Assembly (NCBI GenBank): GCA_002440665.1
Contig: DJUX01000014.1
Coordinates: 1-64,000 of the forward strand
Direction of reading: 5' to 3'
DNA length: 64,000 nucleotides
From: Dechloromonas sp. UBA6271
GTDB lineage: Bacteria > Pseudomonadota > Gammaproteobacteria > Burkholderiales > Rhodocyclaceae
Shown here: positions 17,117 through 25,782 of the stretch, piece by piece
How the letters are laid out: every line of letters starts with the position of its first letter
Position numbering within the stretch: position 1 is the stretch's first letter
Notes under the pieces: generated by a model
What the model was told of the DNA's origin: nothing
Seen by the model: only the letters and a program-made list of their open reading frames with translations
Database searches by the model: none
Translations under genes and position numbers: made by a program

Positions 17117-17419
17117 ATGGAACTGACACCCCGCGAAAAAGACAAGCTGCTGATCTTCACCGCCGGCCTGCTCGCCGAACGGCGCCAGGCCAGGGGCCTG
17201 AAGCTGAATTATCCGGAAGCTGTGGCGCTGATTACTTGCGCGATCATGGAAGGTGCCCGCGAAGGCAGGACCGTCGCCGAGTTGATGCACGCCGGCACGC
17301 AGGTGCTGAGCCGTGCCGACGTGATGGATGGCATCGCCGAGCTGATCCCGGAAATCCAGGTCGAAGCTACCTTTCCGGACGGTACCAAGCTGGTCACCGT
17401 GCATAACCCCATCGTTTGA
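17117..17419 (+). CDS. ureA: Urease subunit gamma
   Basis: A 100-residue urease gamma subunit starting MELTPREKDKLLIFTAG with the conserved EAVALITCAIMEGAREG and ending DGTKLVTVHNPIV. It forms the (alpha-beta-gamma)3 urease with UreB and UreC. A GAGGA site precedes the ATG, 9 bp after the ureD stop. Confidence 0.98.
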   Translation: MELTPREKDKLLIFTAGLLAERRQARGLKLNYPEAVALITCAIMEGAREGRTVAELMHAGTQVLSRADVMDGIAELIPEIQVEATFPDGTKLVTVHNPIV

Positions 17420-17428
17420 GGTGCTGAC

Positions 17429-17734
17429 ATGATCCCCGGAGAACTCCTCGCCGAACCCGGCGAACTCGAACTCAACGCCGGCCGCCCGACGATCACGCTG
17501 GTCGTCGCCAACACTGGCGACCGGCCGATCCAGGTCGGCTCGCACTACCACTTCTTTGAGACCAACGCCGGCCTAAGCTTCGACCGCGACGCCGCCCGCG
17601 GCTTCCGCCTCGACATCGCCGCCGGCACCGCCGTACGCTTCGAGCCGGGCCAGACGCGGACCGTGCAACTAGTGGCGTTGGCCGGTGACCGCAAGGTTTA
17701 CGGCTTCCGTGGTTTGGTGCAAGGAGCGCTCTGA
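17429..17734 (+). CDS. ureB: Urease subunit beta
   Basis: A 101-residue urease beta subunit starting MIPGELLAEPGELELNAGR, with GDRPIQVGSHYHFFETN, FDRDAARGFRLDIAAGTAVRFEPGQ and a GDRKVYGFRGLVQG ending. Length is normal. Its stop overlaps the ureC ATG (ATGA overlap), consistent with tight coupling of the two large-subunit partners. Confidence 0.98.
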   Translation: MIPGELLAEPGELELNAGRPTITLVVANTGDRPIQVGSHYHFFETNAGLSFDRDAARGFRLDIAAGTAVRFEPGQTRTVQLVALAGDRKVYGFRGLVQGAL

Positions 17735-19440
17735 TGGCCAATAAAATTACCCGTCAGGCCTACGCCGAAATGTTCGGCCCGACGACCGGCGACCGCCTGC
17801 GCCTGGCCGATACCGAACTGATCATCGAGGTCGAGAAGGACTACACGATCTACGGCGAGGAAGTGAAATTCGGCGGCGGCAAGGTCATCCGCGACGGCAT
17901 GGGGCAGAGCCAGCGCGTTTCCGCTGAAACGGTCGATACCGTGATCACCAATGCGCTGATCGTCGACGCGGTGACCGGCATCGTCAAGGCCGACATCGGC
18001 CTCAAGGACGGCCGCATCGCCGCCATCGGGAAGGCCGGCAACCCGGACATCCAGCCGGGCGTCACCATCGTCATCGGCCCGGGCACCGAAGTCATTGCCG
18101 GCGAAGGCATGATCGTCACGGCCGGCGGCATCGACAGCCATATTCATTTCATCTGCCCGCAGCAGATCGACGAGGCGCTCTATTCCGGCGTGACGACGAT
18201 GATCGGCGGCGGGACAGGGCCGGCCACCGGCACTTTCGCCACCACCTGCACGCCGGGGCCGTGGCACATCCACCTCATGCTCGAAGCCGCGGATGCCTTC
18301 CCGATGAATCTCGGCTTTCTCGGCAAGGGCAACGCCAGCCTGCCGGAAGCACTGCGCGAACAGGTCGAGGCCGGCGTCATCGGCCTCAAGCTGCATGAAG
18401 ACTGGGGCACGACACCGGCCGCCATCGACTGCTGCCTGAGCGTCGCCGACGAGATGGACGTGCAGGTCGCCATCCATACCGACACGCTCAACGAATCGGG
18501 CTTTGTCGAGGCCACCATAGCCGCCTTCAAGGGCCGCACCATCCACACCTTCCACACCGAAGGCGCCGGCGGCGGCCACGCGCCGGACATCATCAAGGCG
18601 GCCGGGCTGCCCAACGTGCTGCCCAGCTCGACCAACCCGACCATGCCCTACACGGTGAACACCATCGACGAGCATCTCGACATGTTGATGGTCTGCCACC
18701 ACCTCGACCCGAGCATTGCCGAGGATATCGCCTTTGCCGAATCGCGCATCCGCCGCGAAACCATTGCCGCCGAGGACATCCTGCACGACCTCGGGGTGTT
18801 CTCGATGATGTCTTCCGATTCGCAGGCGATGGGCCGCGTCGGCGAGGTGATCATCCGCACCTGGCAGGCGGCGCACAAGATGAAGCTGCAACGCGGGTCG
18901 TTGCCGGAAGACAACGCCCGCAACGACAACTTCCGGGTCAAGCGCTACATCGCCAAATACACCATCAACCCGGCGCTGACCCACGGCATCGCCCATACCG
19001 TCGGCTCCATCGAAGTCGGCAAACTGGCCGACCTCGTGCTGTGGAAGCCGGCCTTCTTCGGCGTCAAACCGTCGCTGATTCTGAAAGGTGGCATGATCGC
19101 CGCCGCCGCCATGGGCGACCCCAACGCCTCGATCCCGACGCCGCAACCGGTGCATTACCGGCCGATGTTCGGCAGCTTTGGCAAGGCGCTGAAAACCTCG
19201 GTGACCTTCGTCTCGCAGGCAGCACTGGCGAATCCCGCAGTCCACGCGCTGAAACTGCAAAAAACCCTGGTCGCCGTCTCCGGTACGCGCACACTGCAGA
19301 AGTCCGACATGGTGCATAACGGCACAACGCCGGAGATCACCGTCGATCCCGAAACCTACGTCGTCAAGGCCGACGGCGTGCATCTCGTCTGCGAACCGGC
19401 GACCGAACTGCCGCTGGCCCAACGCTACTTCCTGTTCTGA
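17734..19440 (+). CDS. ureC: Urease subunit alpha
   Basis: A 568-residue nickel-dependent urease catalytic subunit, hydrolysing urea to ammonia and carbamate. All expected active-site residues are visible: His136 and His138 (DSHIHF), the carbamylated Lys219 (GLKLHEDWG), His248 (AIHTDTLNESG), His274 (HTFHTEGAGGGHAPD), the mobile-flap Cys321-His322-His323 and the metal ligand Asp362 (SSDSQAMGRVGE). Length and C-terminus (PLAQRYFLF) are standard, so the enzyme should be active if nickel is loaded. A long open frame on the opposite strand is a GC-driven shadow. Confidence 0.99.
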   Translation: MANKITRQAYAEMFGPTTGDRLRLADTELIIEVEKDYTIYGEEVKFGGGKVIRDGMGQSQRVSAETVDTVITNALIVDAVTGIVKADIGLKDGRIAAIGKAGNPDIQPGVTIVIGPGTEVIAGEGMIVTAGGIDSHIHFICPQQIDEALYSGVTTMIGGGTGPATGTFATTCTPGPWHIHLMLEAADAFPMNLGFLGKGNASLPEALREQVEAGVIGLKLHEDWGTTPAAIDCCLSVADEMDVQVAIHTDTLNESGFVEATIAAFKGRTIHTFHTEGAGGGHAPDIIKAAGLPNVLPSSTNPTMPYTVNTIDEHLDMLMVCHHLDPSIAEDIAFAESRIRRETIAAEDILHDLGVFSMMSSDSQAMGRVGEVIIRTWQAAHKMKLQRGSLPEDNARNDNFRVKRYIAKYTINPALTHGIAHTVGSIEVGKLADLVLWKPAFFGVKPSLILKGGMIAAAAMGDPNASIPTPQPVHYRPMFGSFGKALKTSVTFVSQAALANPAVHALKLQKTLVAVSGTRTLQKSDMVHNGTTPEITVDPETYVVKADGVHLVCEPATELPLAQRYFLF

Positions 19441-19441
19441 C

Positions 19442-19975
19442 ATGCTGATCCTCAACCGCCGCACCACCGCCCCCGCCACCGACTCGGTCGCCCTCGCCTA
19501 CGACGAACGCAAGCGCAGCCGCCTCAAGGTGAAGCTCGCTTCCGGCGCCGAGGCCGGCATCTTCCTCGAACGCGGCGACCATCTGCACGGTGGCGACCGA
19601 CTGGCGGAGGAAGATGGCGCGGCCATCGTCGAAATCCTCGCCGCCCCCGAAAGGCTGATCGAGGCCGTCGCCGACAGCCCGCTACTGTTCGCCCGCGCCG
19701 CCTACCACCTCGGCAACCGCCACGTGCCGGTGCAGATTCTGCCGACCGACCACGGCGGCAAGCTGCGTTTCCAGACCGACCATGTGCTGGCCGAAATGGC
19801 GAAGGGTCTAGGCTGCACGGTAAGCGAAACCGAAGCGCCGTTCCAGCCGGAATCCGGCGCCTACGGCGGCCATCACCATAACCACGATCACGACGACGAA
19901 CACGCCGCGCTACACGACCCCGGCCACGGCCCGCATCGCTCGGTGCCGAAGATCCACCAGTTCAAGCCGCGTTGA
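19442..19975 (+). CDS. ureE: Urease accessory protein UreE
   Basis: A 177-residue nickel metallochaperone. It has an N-terminal peptide-binding domain (SRLKVKLASGAEAGIFLERGDHLHGGD), a central metal-binding domain with YHLGNRHVPVQI, and a His/Asp-rich tail (GGHHHNHDHDDEHAALHD) that would store nickel. The ATG is 1 bp after the ureC stop, and the stop overlaps the ureF start. Confidence 0.96.
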   Translation: MLILNRRTTAPATDSVALAYDERKRSRLKVKLASGAEAGIFLERGDHLHGGDRLAEEDGAAIVEILAAPERLIEAVADSPLLFARAAYHLGNRHVPVQILPTDHGGKLRFQTDHVLAEMAKGLGCTVSETEAPFQPESGAYGGHHHNHDHDDEHAALHDPGHGPHRSVPKIHQFKPR

Positions 19976-20658
19976 ACGCCTCACTGCAACTCGTTCGCCT
20001 GCTGCAACTGGCCAGCCCGGCGCTGCCGGTCGGCGCGTACACCTATTCGCAGGGGCTTGAATGGGCCGTCGAATCGGGAGTCATCCGCGACGAGGCGACG
20101 GCCGGCCGCTGGATCGCCGACCTGCTCCGGCACGGGATCGGCCGCTACGAAGCGCCGCTGGTTTTGGCCCTGATGGCGGCGTGGACCGCAACCGACGTAG
20201 CGGAAATCACCCGTCTCAACGGCGAATTCCTGGCCAGTCGCGAATCTGCCGAACTGCGGGCGGAAACGGCCCAGATGGGCTTTTCCATGCGCCGTTTGCT
20301 GCGCGACCTGCGCGACGAGGCGCTGGCCGACATCGCCACACTGCTCGAAGACCAGCCCGAGCTGGCCTTTCCCACGGTCTGGGCAGGCATTGCCGCCACC
20401 TGGAACAACGACCCGCAGGCGGCGTTGACCGCCTACCTGTGGTCGTGGGCCGAGAACCAGGTGATGGCCGCGCTGAAGGCGGTGCCGCTCGGCCAGGCCG
20501 CCGGCCAGCGCCTGCTCGCCGAACTCGGCGGCCGGATTCCGGCGGTTGCGGTCGACGCCCGGAAACTGCCCGAAACCGAATGGTCCAACTTCACGCCGGC
20601 CTTCGCAATCGCCTGCACCCGCCACGAAACCCAGTATTCCCGTCTTTTCAGATCCTAG
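19972..20658 (+). CDS. ureF: Urease accessory protein UreF (TTG start)
   Basis: A 228-residue urease chaperone that controls GTP-dependent nickel insertion with UreD and UreG. It contains LLQLASPALPVGAYTYSQGLEWAVE and the typical all-helical body with PTVWAGIAA and YLWSWAENQVMAALKAVPLGQ. The best start is TTG at 19972, overlapping the ureE TGA; no ATG lies close enough to keep the conserved N-terminus. A TGCGGTCGAC core is embedded near the 3' end. Confidence 0.95.
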   Translation: MNASLQLVRLLQLASPALPVGAYTYSQGLEWAVESGVIRDEATAGRWIADLLRHGIGRYEAPLVLALMAAWTATDVAEITRLNGEFLASRESAELRAETAQMGFSMRRLLRDLRDEALADIATLLEDQPELAFPTVWAGIAATWNNDPQAALTAYLWSWAENQVMAALKAVPLGQAAGQRLLAELGGRIPAVAVDARKLPETEWSNFTPAFAIACTRHETQYSRLFRS

Positions 20659-20665
20659 GAAAAAC

Positions 20666-21274
20666 ATGAGCAAGCAAGCCTTGAGAGTCGGCATCGGCGG
20701 CCCCGTCGGTTCCGGCAAGACCGCCCTGACACTGGCGCTGTGCCAGGCCCTGCGCGAGCAGATCGACATGGCCGTCGTCACCAACGACATCTACACCGCT
20801 GAGGACGCGAAATTCCTGGTCAATCATTCGGCGCTGGCGCCAGAACGCATCATCGGCGTCGAAACCGGCGGCTGCCCGCACACGGCGATCCGCGAGGATG
20901 CCTCGATCAACCTTGAGGCAGTCGACCGCCTGCAGCGCGCCTTCCCCGGCGTCGAACTGATCCTCGTCGAATCGGGCGGCGACAACCTGGCGGCGACCTT
21001 CTCGCCTGAGCTCTCCGACCTCACCCTTTACGTCATCGACGTCGCCGCCGGCGAGAAGATTCCGCGCAAGGGTGGCCCAGGCATCACCAAGTCCGACCTG
21101 CTGATCATCAACAAGATTGACTTGGCGCCGATGGTCGGCGCCTCGCTGGAGGTCATGGCGCACGACGCCAGGGCGCAGCGCGGCGCGCGGCCCTTCGTTT
21201 TCTCCAACCTGAAGACCGGCGAGGGCCTGGAGCAGATCATCGCCTTCATCCGCGAACGCGGGATGCTTGGCTAG
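20666..21274 (+). CDS. ureG: Urease accessory GTPase UreG
   Basis: A 202-residue SIMIBI GTPase that powers nickel delivery to urease. It has P-loop GGPVGSGKT (residues 11-19), NDIYTAEDAKFL, the metal-binding TGGCPHTAIREDAS, VESGGDNLAATFSPEL and the guanine-specificity loop NKIDLAP. The ATG at 20666 follows an AGGA site. The TAG stop shares the tetramer CTAG with the stop of the convergent Anbu gene. Confidence 0.97.
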   Translation: MSKQALRVGIGGPVGSGKTALTLALCQALREQIDMAVVTNDIYTAEDAKFLVNHSALAPERIIGVETGGCPHTAIREDASINLEAVDRLQRAFPGVELILVESGGDNLAATFSPELSDLTLYVIDVAAGEKIPRKGGPGITKSDLLIINKIDLAPMVGASLEVMAHDARAQRGARPFVFSNLKTGEGLEQIIAFIRERGMLG

Positions 21275-22005
21275 AGCGCGTTCCAGTCCGGCGCAGGCAG
21301 CGCGGCGAAACCCTGCCGGAGCTGCTCGCCCCACTGCTTGCGGATCTGCCCGTAATAGGCGCTGTCCTGCGTGATGTTGATGTGGCGGCCGACCTTCAGC
21401 GTATCGTTTTCGTAAATGACGAGATCGAGCGGCAGGCCGACCGACAGGTTGGAGCGGATGGTCGAGTCCATCGAGATCAGCGCGCATTTGGCGGCTTCGT
21501 CGAGCGATGTCCGCGCGCCGATCACCCGGTCGATGATTGGCTTGCCGTACTTCGACTCGCCGATCTGGAAATACGGCGTCTCGGGTGTCGCCTCGATGAA
21601 ATTGCCGGCGGCGTAGATGTTGAAGACGCGCTGCTCCTCGCCCTTGATCTGGCCGCCGAGGATCAACGACGACGCGAAATCGACGCCGAATTTCCTGAGC
21701 GCCTCGGCATCGCGTGCATGCACCTCGCGCAGGCAGTCACCGACGTGCTTGGCCGCCTCGAACATGTTCCTGACCTTGTGCAGGTTGCTGCCGCGCGACG
21801 ACTCCAGCTTTTCGCGCAGGGTATTGACCACCGACTGGCTGATCGACAGGTTGCCCGAGGTCATCAGCACCAGCACCCGCTCGCCCGGCTTCTCGAAGAC
21901 GTGCATCTTGCGGAAGGTGTTGATGTGATCGACGCCGGCGTTGGTCCGCGAGTCGGAGAGGAAAACGAGGCCAGCGTCGAGACGCATGGCCACGCAATAG
22001 GTCAC
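21271..22005 (-). CDS. Anbu (proteasome-type protease, COG3484)
   Basis: A 244-residue Ntn-hydrolase of the Anbu family (ancestral beta subunit). After removal of Met1 the N-terminus is a Thr nucleophile (TYCVAMRLDAG), with Asp17 (FLSDSRTNAG) and a Lys at about 32 (TFRKMHVF) completing the proteasome-like catalytic set. It is the last gene of an operon with the alpha-E and ATP-grasp genes, the known Anbu neighbourhood. The transglutaminase gene often found there is absent: the neighbour on the 3' side is the convergent ureG. The substrate is unknown. Confidence 0.93.
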   Translation of the reverse strand: MTYCVAMRLDAGLVFLSDSRTNAGVDHINTFRKMHVFEKPGERVLVLMTSGNLSISQSVVNTLREKLESSRGSNLHKVRNMFEAAKHVGDCLREVHARDAEALRKFGVDFASSLILGGQIKGEEQRVFNIYAAGNFIEATPETPYFQIGESKYGKPIIDRVIGARTSLDEAAKCALISMDSTIRSNLSVGLPLDLVIYENDTLKVGRHINITQDSAYYGQIRKQWGEQLRQGFAALPAPDWNAL

Positions 22006-22015
22006 GCCCCGTTCC

Positions 22016-22963
22016 TCAAGCAGCTTCCGACATCGGCACCAGGAAGTCCTTGCTGATACCGTCGCCCAGCATGTAGATACGGTCCATGAAGTCGGTCAGC
22101 CATTCGTGCAAGCCCTGCTCCAGGATGTCCTCGATCCGGCCATAGTGCAGTTGGGCATGAAGCAGGCCGGCCTGGCGGGTCGTTTCACCGGACTGGCGGT
22201 TGGCGATCAGATCGAGGTTCTTGATCACGCTGTTCATGCAGAAGTGCAGCGAGCGCGGCATGTCTTTGTGGAGAATCAGCAACTCGGCAACACGCTCCGG
22301 CGTGATGACATCGCGGAATACCTTGCGATAGACCTCGAAGGCCGAGACAGAACGCAGCAGCGCGCCCCATTCGTAGAAATCGGTGGCGCCTTCGTCTTCA
22401 TGCGTGCGCAGCACATGGTACTTGACGTCCAGAATGCGCGCCGTGTTGTCGGCCCGTTCCAGCAAGGTGCCGATGCGGATGAAGTTGTAGGACTCGTCCT
22501 GCAACAGCGTGCCCAGCGTGGTGCCGCGCGTCAATGAAGAGCGCATCTTGACCCATTCGAAGAAGTCGCCGATGCCGGCGCCCCAGATTTGCTCGAAGGT
22601 CTTCTCGCGCGCTTCCAGCCAGGTCGAATTCAGGGTTTCCCACATTTCCGTGGTGATCGTGCCACGCACGGCATGGGCGTTCTCGCGCGCCAGGCGCAGG
22701 CAACTGTGGATCGAGGCGTAGTTGTCAGGGTCGCTGACCATGAAACGCAGCACGTTTTCGGCGTTGACCGTCGAATACTTGGCCGCATAGGCCTCTTCCA
22801 GGCTGTTCAGGGCAATGATGGCATTCCAGCTCTGGTTGACCGCTTCCAGCGATTGCGGCACCAGCGACATCTGCCACGTCACATCGAGCAGGCGCGCCAG
22901 GTTCTCGGCCCGCTCCATGTAGCGGGACATCCAGAAAAGGTGGTCGGCAGTACGGGATAGCAT
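22016..22963 (-). CDS. Alpha-E domain protein
   Basis: A 315-residue all-helical alpha-E (COG2307) protein, starting MLSRTADHLFWMSRYMERAENLARLLDV, with repeated helices including RENAHAVRGTITTEMWETLN and GTLLERADNTARILDVKYHVL. The family always accompanies circularly permuted ATP-grasp proteins and is thought to support peptide-bond formation on a peptide or protein substrate; the mechanism is unproven. The frame is open far upstream, but ATG 22963 has a GGAGG site and gives the conserved N-terminus. It lies 2 bp after the ATP-grasp stop and 10 bp before Anbu. Confidence 0.93.
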   Translation of the reverse strand: MLSRTADHLFWMSRYMERAENLARLLDVTWQMSLVPQSLEAVNQSWNAIIALNSLEEAYAAKYSTVNAENVLRFMVSDPDNYASIHSCLRLARENAHAVRGTITTEMWETLNSTWLEAREKTFEQIWGAGIGDFFEWVKMRSSLTRGTTLGTLLQDESYNFIRIGTLLERADNTARILDVKYHVLRTHEDEGATDFYEWGALLRSVSAFEVYRKVFRDVITPERVAELLILHKDMPRSLHFCMNSVIKNLDLIANRQSGETTRQAGLLHAQLHYGRIEDILEQGLHEWLTDFMDRIYMLGDGISKDFLVPMSEAA

Positions 22964-22965
22964 GA

Positions 22966-24378
22966 TCAATCCTCCAGAACCCAGGTGTCTTTGGTGCCGC
23001 CGCCCTGCGACGAATTGACGACCAGCGAGCCCTCGGTCAGGGCAACCCGGGTCAGGCCGCCCGGCACCATGTTCACACAGTCGCCCGAAGAGAGTACGAA
23101 AGGCCGCAGATCGAGGTGGCGCGGTGCGATGCCTTGCTCGACGAAGGTCGGGCAATTGGACAACGCCAGCGTCGGCTGGGCGATGTAGCCCTCCGGCTTG
23201 GCGATCAGTAACTGGCGGAAATGCTCGATCTGTTCCTTGGTCGAGGCCGGCCCGACCAGCATGCCGTAGCCGCCGGCCCCATGGACTTCCTTTACCACCA
23301 GTTCCGGCAGGTTCGCCAGCACGTATTTGAGGTCTTCCGGCTTGCGGCACATGAAGGTCGGCACGTTGTTCAGGGTCGGCTCCTCGCCGAGGTAGAAGCG
23401 GATCATTTCCGGCACGTAGGGGTAGATCGACTTGTCGTCGGCGACGCCGGTGCCGATGGCATTGGCCAGCGTCACGTTGCCGGCCTGGTAGGCTTTCAGG
23501 ATGCCCGGCACGCCGAGCGTCGATTCCGGACGGAAAGCCTGCGGGTCCATGTAGTCGTCGTCAATGCGCCGGTAGATCACATCGACACGCTGCGGTCCCT
23601 GCGTCGTGCGCATGTAGACCACTTCGTCCTTGACGAAGAGATCGCGGCCCTCGACCAGTTCGACGCCCATCTGCTGCGCCAGGAAGGTATGTTCGAAATA
23701 GGCGCTGTTGTAGGCACCGGGCGTCAGCACGACCACCGTCGGGTCGCTGACCCCCTTGGGTGCGACGGCGCGCAGTTTTTCCAGAAGCATGTCCGGGTAG
23801 TGCTGAACCGGCGCCACCTTGTTCTTGGCAAATAATTCGGGGAACAGCCGCATCATCATCTTGCGGTCTTCCAGCATGTAGGAAACACCGGACGGCACGC
23901 GCAGGTTGTCTTCCAGCACATAGAGTTCACCGGCGCCGGCGCGCACCACATCGACCCCCGCAATGTGCGCGTAGATACCGCCGGGGACGTCCACGCCCTT
24001 CATGTCGGGCCGGTACTGTGCGTTGTTCAGCACCTGCTCGGCCGGAATCTTGCCGGCCTTGAGAATTTCCTGGTCGTGGTAGATGTCGTCGAGGAACATG
24101 TTCAGCGCCTTGACGCGCTGGCGCAGGCCGGACTGCAGCGATTTCCATTCCGCCGAGGGAATGATGCGCGGGATGATGTCGAAGGGGATCAGGCGCTCCT
24201 TGCCCGACTCCTCGCCATAGACCGCGAAGGTAATACCGACCCGATGAAAGGCCAGATCGGCCTCGGCCCGCTTGCGGGCGATGCGCTCGGGCGGTGTCGC
24301 CTTTAGCCAGTCATCGTAACGCTTGTAATGAGCACGGACGCCGCCATTGGCGTCCATCATTTCGTTATAGAAGTTCAT
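22966..24378 (-). CDS. Circularly permuted ATP-grasp type 2 family protein
   Basis: A 470-residue COG2308-type ATP-grasp enzyme (MNFYNEMMDANGGVRAHYKRYDDWL...), predicted to ligate a carboxylate to an amine using ATP. Landmarks include PFDIIPRIIPSAEW, RPDMKGVDVPGGIYAHIAGVDVVR, VLEDNLRVPSGVSYMLEDRKMM, VVVLTPGAYNSAYFEH, the ANAIGTGVADDKSIYPYVPEMI segment and a C-terminal SSQGGGTKDTWVL. It is the first gene of the Anbu operon. A candidate sigma-54 promoter lies about 40 bp upstream. Confidence 0.94.
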   Translation of the reverse strand: MNFYNEMMDANGGVRAHYKRYDDWLKATPPERIARKRAEADLAFHRVGITFAVYGEESGKERLIPFDIIPRIIPSAEWKSLQSGLRQRVKALNMFLDDIYHDQEILKAGKIPAEQVLNNAQYRPDMKGVDVPGGIYAHIAGVDVVRAGAGELYVLEDNLRVPSGVSYMLEDRKMMMRLFPELFAKNKVAPVQHYPDMLLEKLRAVAPKGVSDPTVVVLTPGAYNSAYFEHTFLAQQMGVELVEGRDLFVKDEVVYMRTTQGPQRVDVIYRRIDDDYMDPQAFRPESTLGVPGILKAYQAGNVTLANAIGTGVADDKSIYPYVPEMIRFYLGEEPTLNNVPTFMCRKPEDLKYVLANLPELVVKEVHGAGGYGMLVGPASTKEQIEHFRQLLIAKPEGYIAQPTLALSNCPTFVEQGIAPRHLDLRPFVLSSGDCVNMVPGGLTRVALTEGSLVVNSSQGGGTKDTWVLED

Positions 24379-24416
24379 GTTGGACTCGTCGCTGAGGATG
24401 CTCTCGGCAGGAATTC

Positions 24417-24432
24417 AGCAGGTTCCATGCCA
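24417..24432 (-). promoter_or_regulatory. Candidate sigma-54 (-24/-12) promoter of the Anbu operon
   Basis: On the minus strand the site reads TGGCATGGAACCTGCT, matching TGGCAC-N5-TTGC with GG and GC exactly 10 nt apart. Transcription would begin about 28 nt upstream of the ATP-grasp ATG, a sensible leader. An imperfect 24-bp inverted repeat (TGCAC...GTGCA, 24498-24521) about 80 bp further up could be an activator site, but its spacing does not fit canonical NtrC boxes. Confidence 0.5.
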
Positions 24433-24525
24433 TCGGTGAATATCACGACAAATCAGTGGATTACATTTTCATGATCAGCCACTGCGCCCCTTTTCGGTGC
24501 ACGCCATTTCAAAGTGGTGCAAATA

Positions 24526-24556
24526 AAAAACCCGCCGGATCGCTCCGGCGGGTTTC
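24526..24556 (-). terminator. Rho-independent terminator after the thiolase
   Basis: CCCGCCGGA-TCGC-TCCGGCGGG forms a strong GC stem. In the minus direction it is followed by TTTTTTATTT, so it terminates the thiolase transcript. Confidence 0.85.
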
Positions 24557-24577
24557 CATGACCTGAAACCGAAGCGA

Positions 24578-25759
24578 TCAGGCGCGTTCGAGAATCACGG
24601 CAATACCTTGGCCGCCACCGATACACATGGTGACGAGGGCATATTTGCCAGCGACACGTTCCAGTTCGTACAGGGCCTTGGTGGCAATGAAGGCACCGGA
24701 ACAGCCGACCGGGTGGCCGAGAGCGATGGCGCCGCCATTCGGATTGGTCTTGGCCGGATCGAGCCCGAGCACCTTGGAAACCGTCAGCGCTTGCGCGGCG
24801 AAAGCTTCGTTGGATTCGATAACATCCATCTGGTCCAGCGTCAGGCCAGCCTTCTTCAGGGCCAGTCTGGTTGCCGGAATCGGACCTTCGCCCATGACAT
24901 CGTTCGGCACACCGGCAACGGCGTAACCAGCGATGCGGGCACGGGCCTTGTAGCCAGCCTTGGCGGCGACGTCAGCGGCAGCCAGGACGAAGAAAGCAGC
25001 GCCGTCGTTGATGCCGGAGGCGTTACCGGCGGTAACGGTACCATCCTTCTTGAACGCCGGCTTCATCTTGGCCAGGCTTTCCAGCGTGGTGTTGGACTTG
25101 ACGTGCTCGTCGGTATCAAACACGACTTCACCCTTGCGGGTCTGCTTGACGATCGGCACGATCTGCGACTTGAAGTGACCGGCCGCGATGGCGGCGGTGG
25201 CACGACGCTGGGATTCGACGGCGAAGGCATCCTGCTGCTCGCGGGTGAAGCCATGCTTGGCTGCCAGATTCTCGGCGGTGATACCCATATGACCGACGCC
25301 GAACGGGTCGGTCAGCACGGCAACCATGGAGTCGATAGCCTTGGTGTCGCCCATGCGGGCGCCGTTGCGCAGCGCCGGCAGCATGTAGGCCGCCTTGGAC
25401 ATGACTTCGACACCGCCGCCGATACCGTAGTCAGCATCGCCCAGCATGATGTTCTGGGCGGTGGTGACAATGCCCTGCAGGCCGGAGGAGCACAGGCGGC
25501 TGACCTGCATGGCGACGGATTCCATCGGCAGACCGGCCTGGATGGAGGCGACGCGGGAAACGTAGGCGTAGCGGGAATCGGTCGGCATACAGTTGCCGAC
25601 AGTGACGTAATTGATCTGCTGGGGATCGACACCGGAGCGGGCAACGGATTCCTTCATGACGATGCCGGCCAGTTCGCTGGCTTCGAAATCGGCCAGGGAG
25701 CCACCAAAAGTACCGATAGCGGAACGGACTGCGCTCAGAACGACAACTTCTCTGCTCAT
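24578..25759 (-). CDS. Acetyl-CoA C-acetyltransferase (thiolase)
   Basis: A 393-residue biosynthetic-type thiolase. The nucleophile Cys is in VSRLCSSGLQ, and NEAFAAQA, NGGAIALGHPVGCSGA and CIGGGQGIAVI carry the other catalytic residues. ATG 25759 with AGGAGG upstream (MSREVVVLSAVRSAIGTFGG) is the start. It could feed acetoacetyl-CoA to polyhydroxybutyrate synthesis or serve ketoacyl-CoA cleavage; no phaB or phaC is nearby. It follows the CbiB-like gene by 23 bp and ends at a strong terminator. Confidence 0.94.
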   Translation of the reverse strand: MSREVVVLSAVRSAIGTFGGSLADFEASELAGIVMKESVARSGVDPQQINYVTVGNCMPTDSRYAYVSRVASIQAGLPMESVAMQVSRLCSSGLQGIVTTAQNIMLGDADYGIGGGVEVMSKAAYMLPALRNGARMGDTKAIDSMVAVLTDPFGVGHMGITAENLAAKHGFTREQQDAFAVESQRRATAAIAAGHFKSQIVPIVKQTRKGEVVFDTDEHVKSNTTLESLAKMKPAFKKDGTVTAGNASGINDGAAFFVLAAADVAAKAGYKARARIAGYAVAGVPNDVMGEGPIPATRLALKKAGLTLDQMDVIESNEAFAAQALTVSKVLGLDPAKTNPNGGAIALGHPVGCSGAFIATKALYELERVAGKYALVTMCIGGGQGIAVILERA

Positions 25760-25782
25760 GTAAACCTCCTGATAAAAATTAT

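Noticed and set aside
17698..19479. 593-codon minus-strand open frame
   Set aside because: Antisense to ureC, whose catalytic residues are all conserved; composition is that of a shadow frame.
24483..24501. NtrC box upstream of the Anbu operon
   Set aside because: TGCGCC-N7-GGTGCA resembles half-sites but the spacing is 2 bp longer than canonical NtrC boxes.
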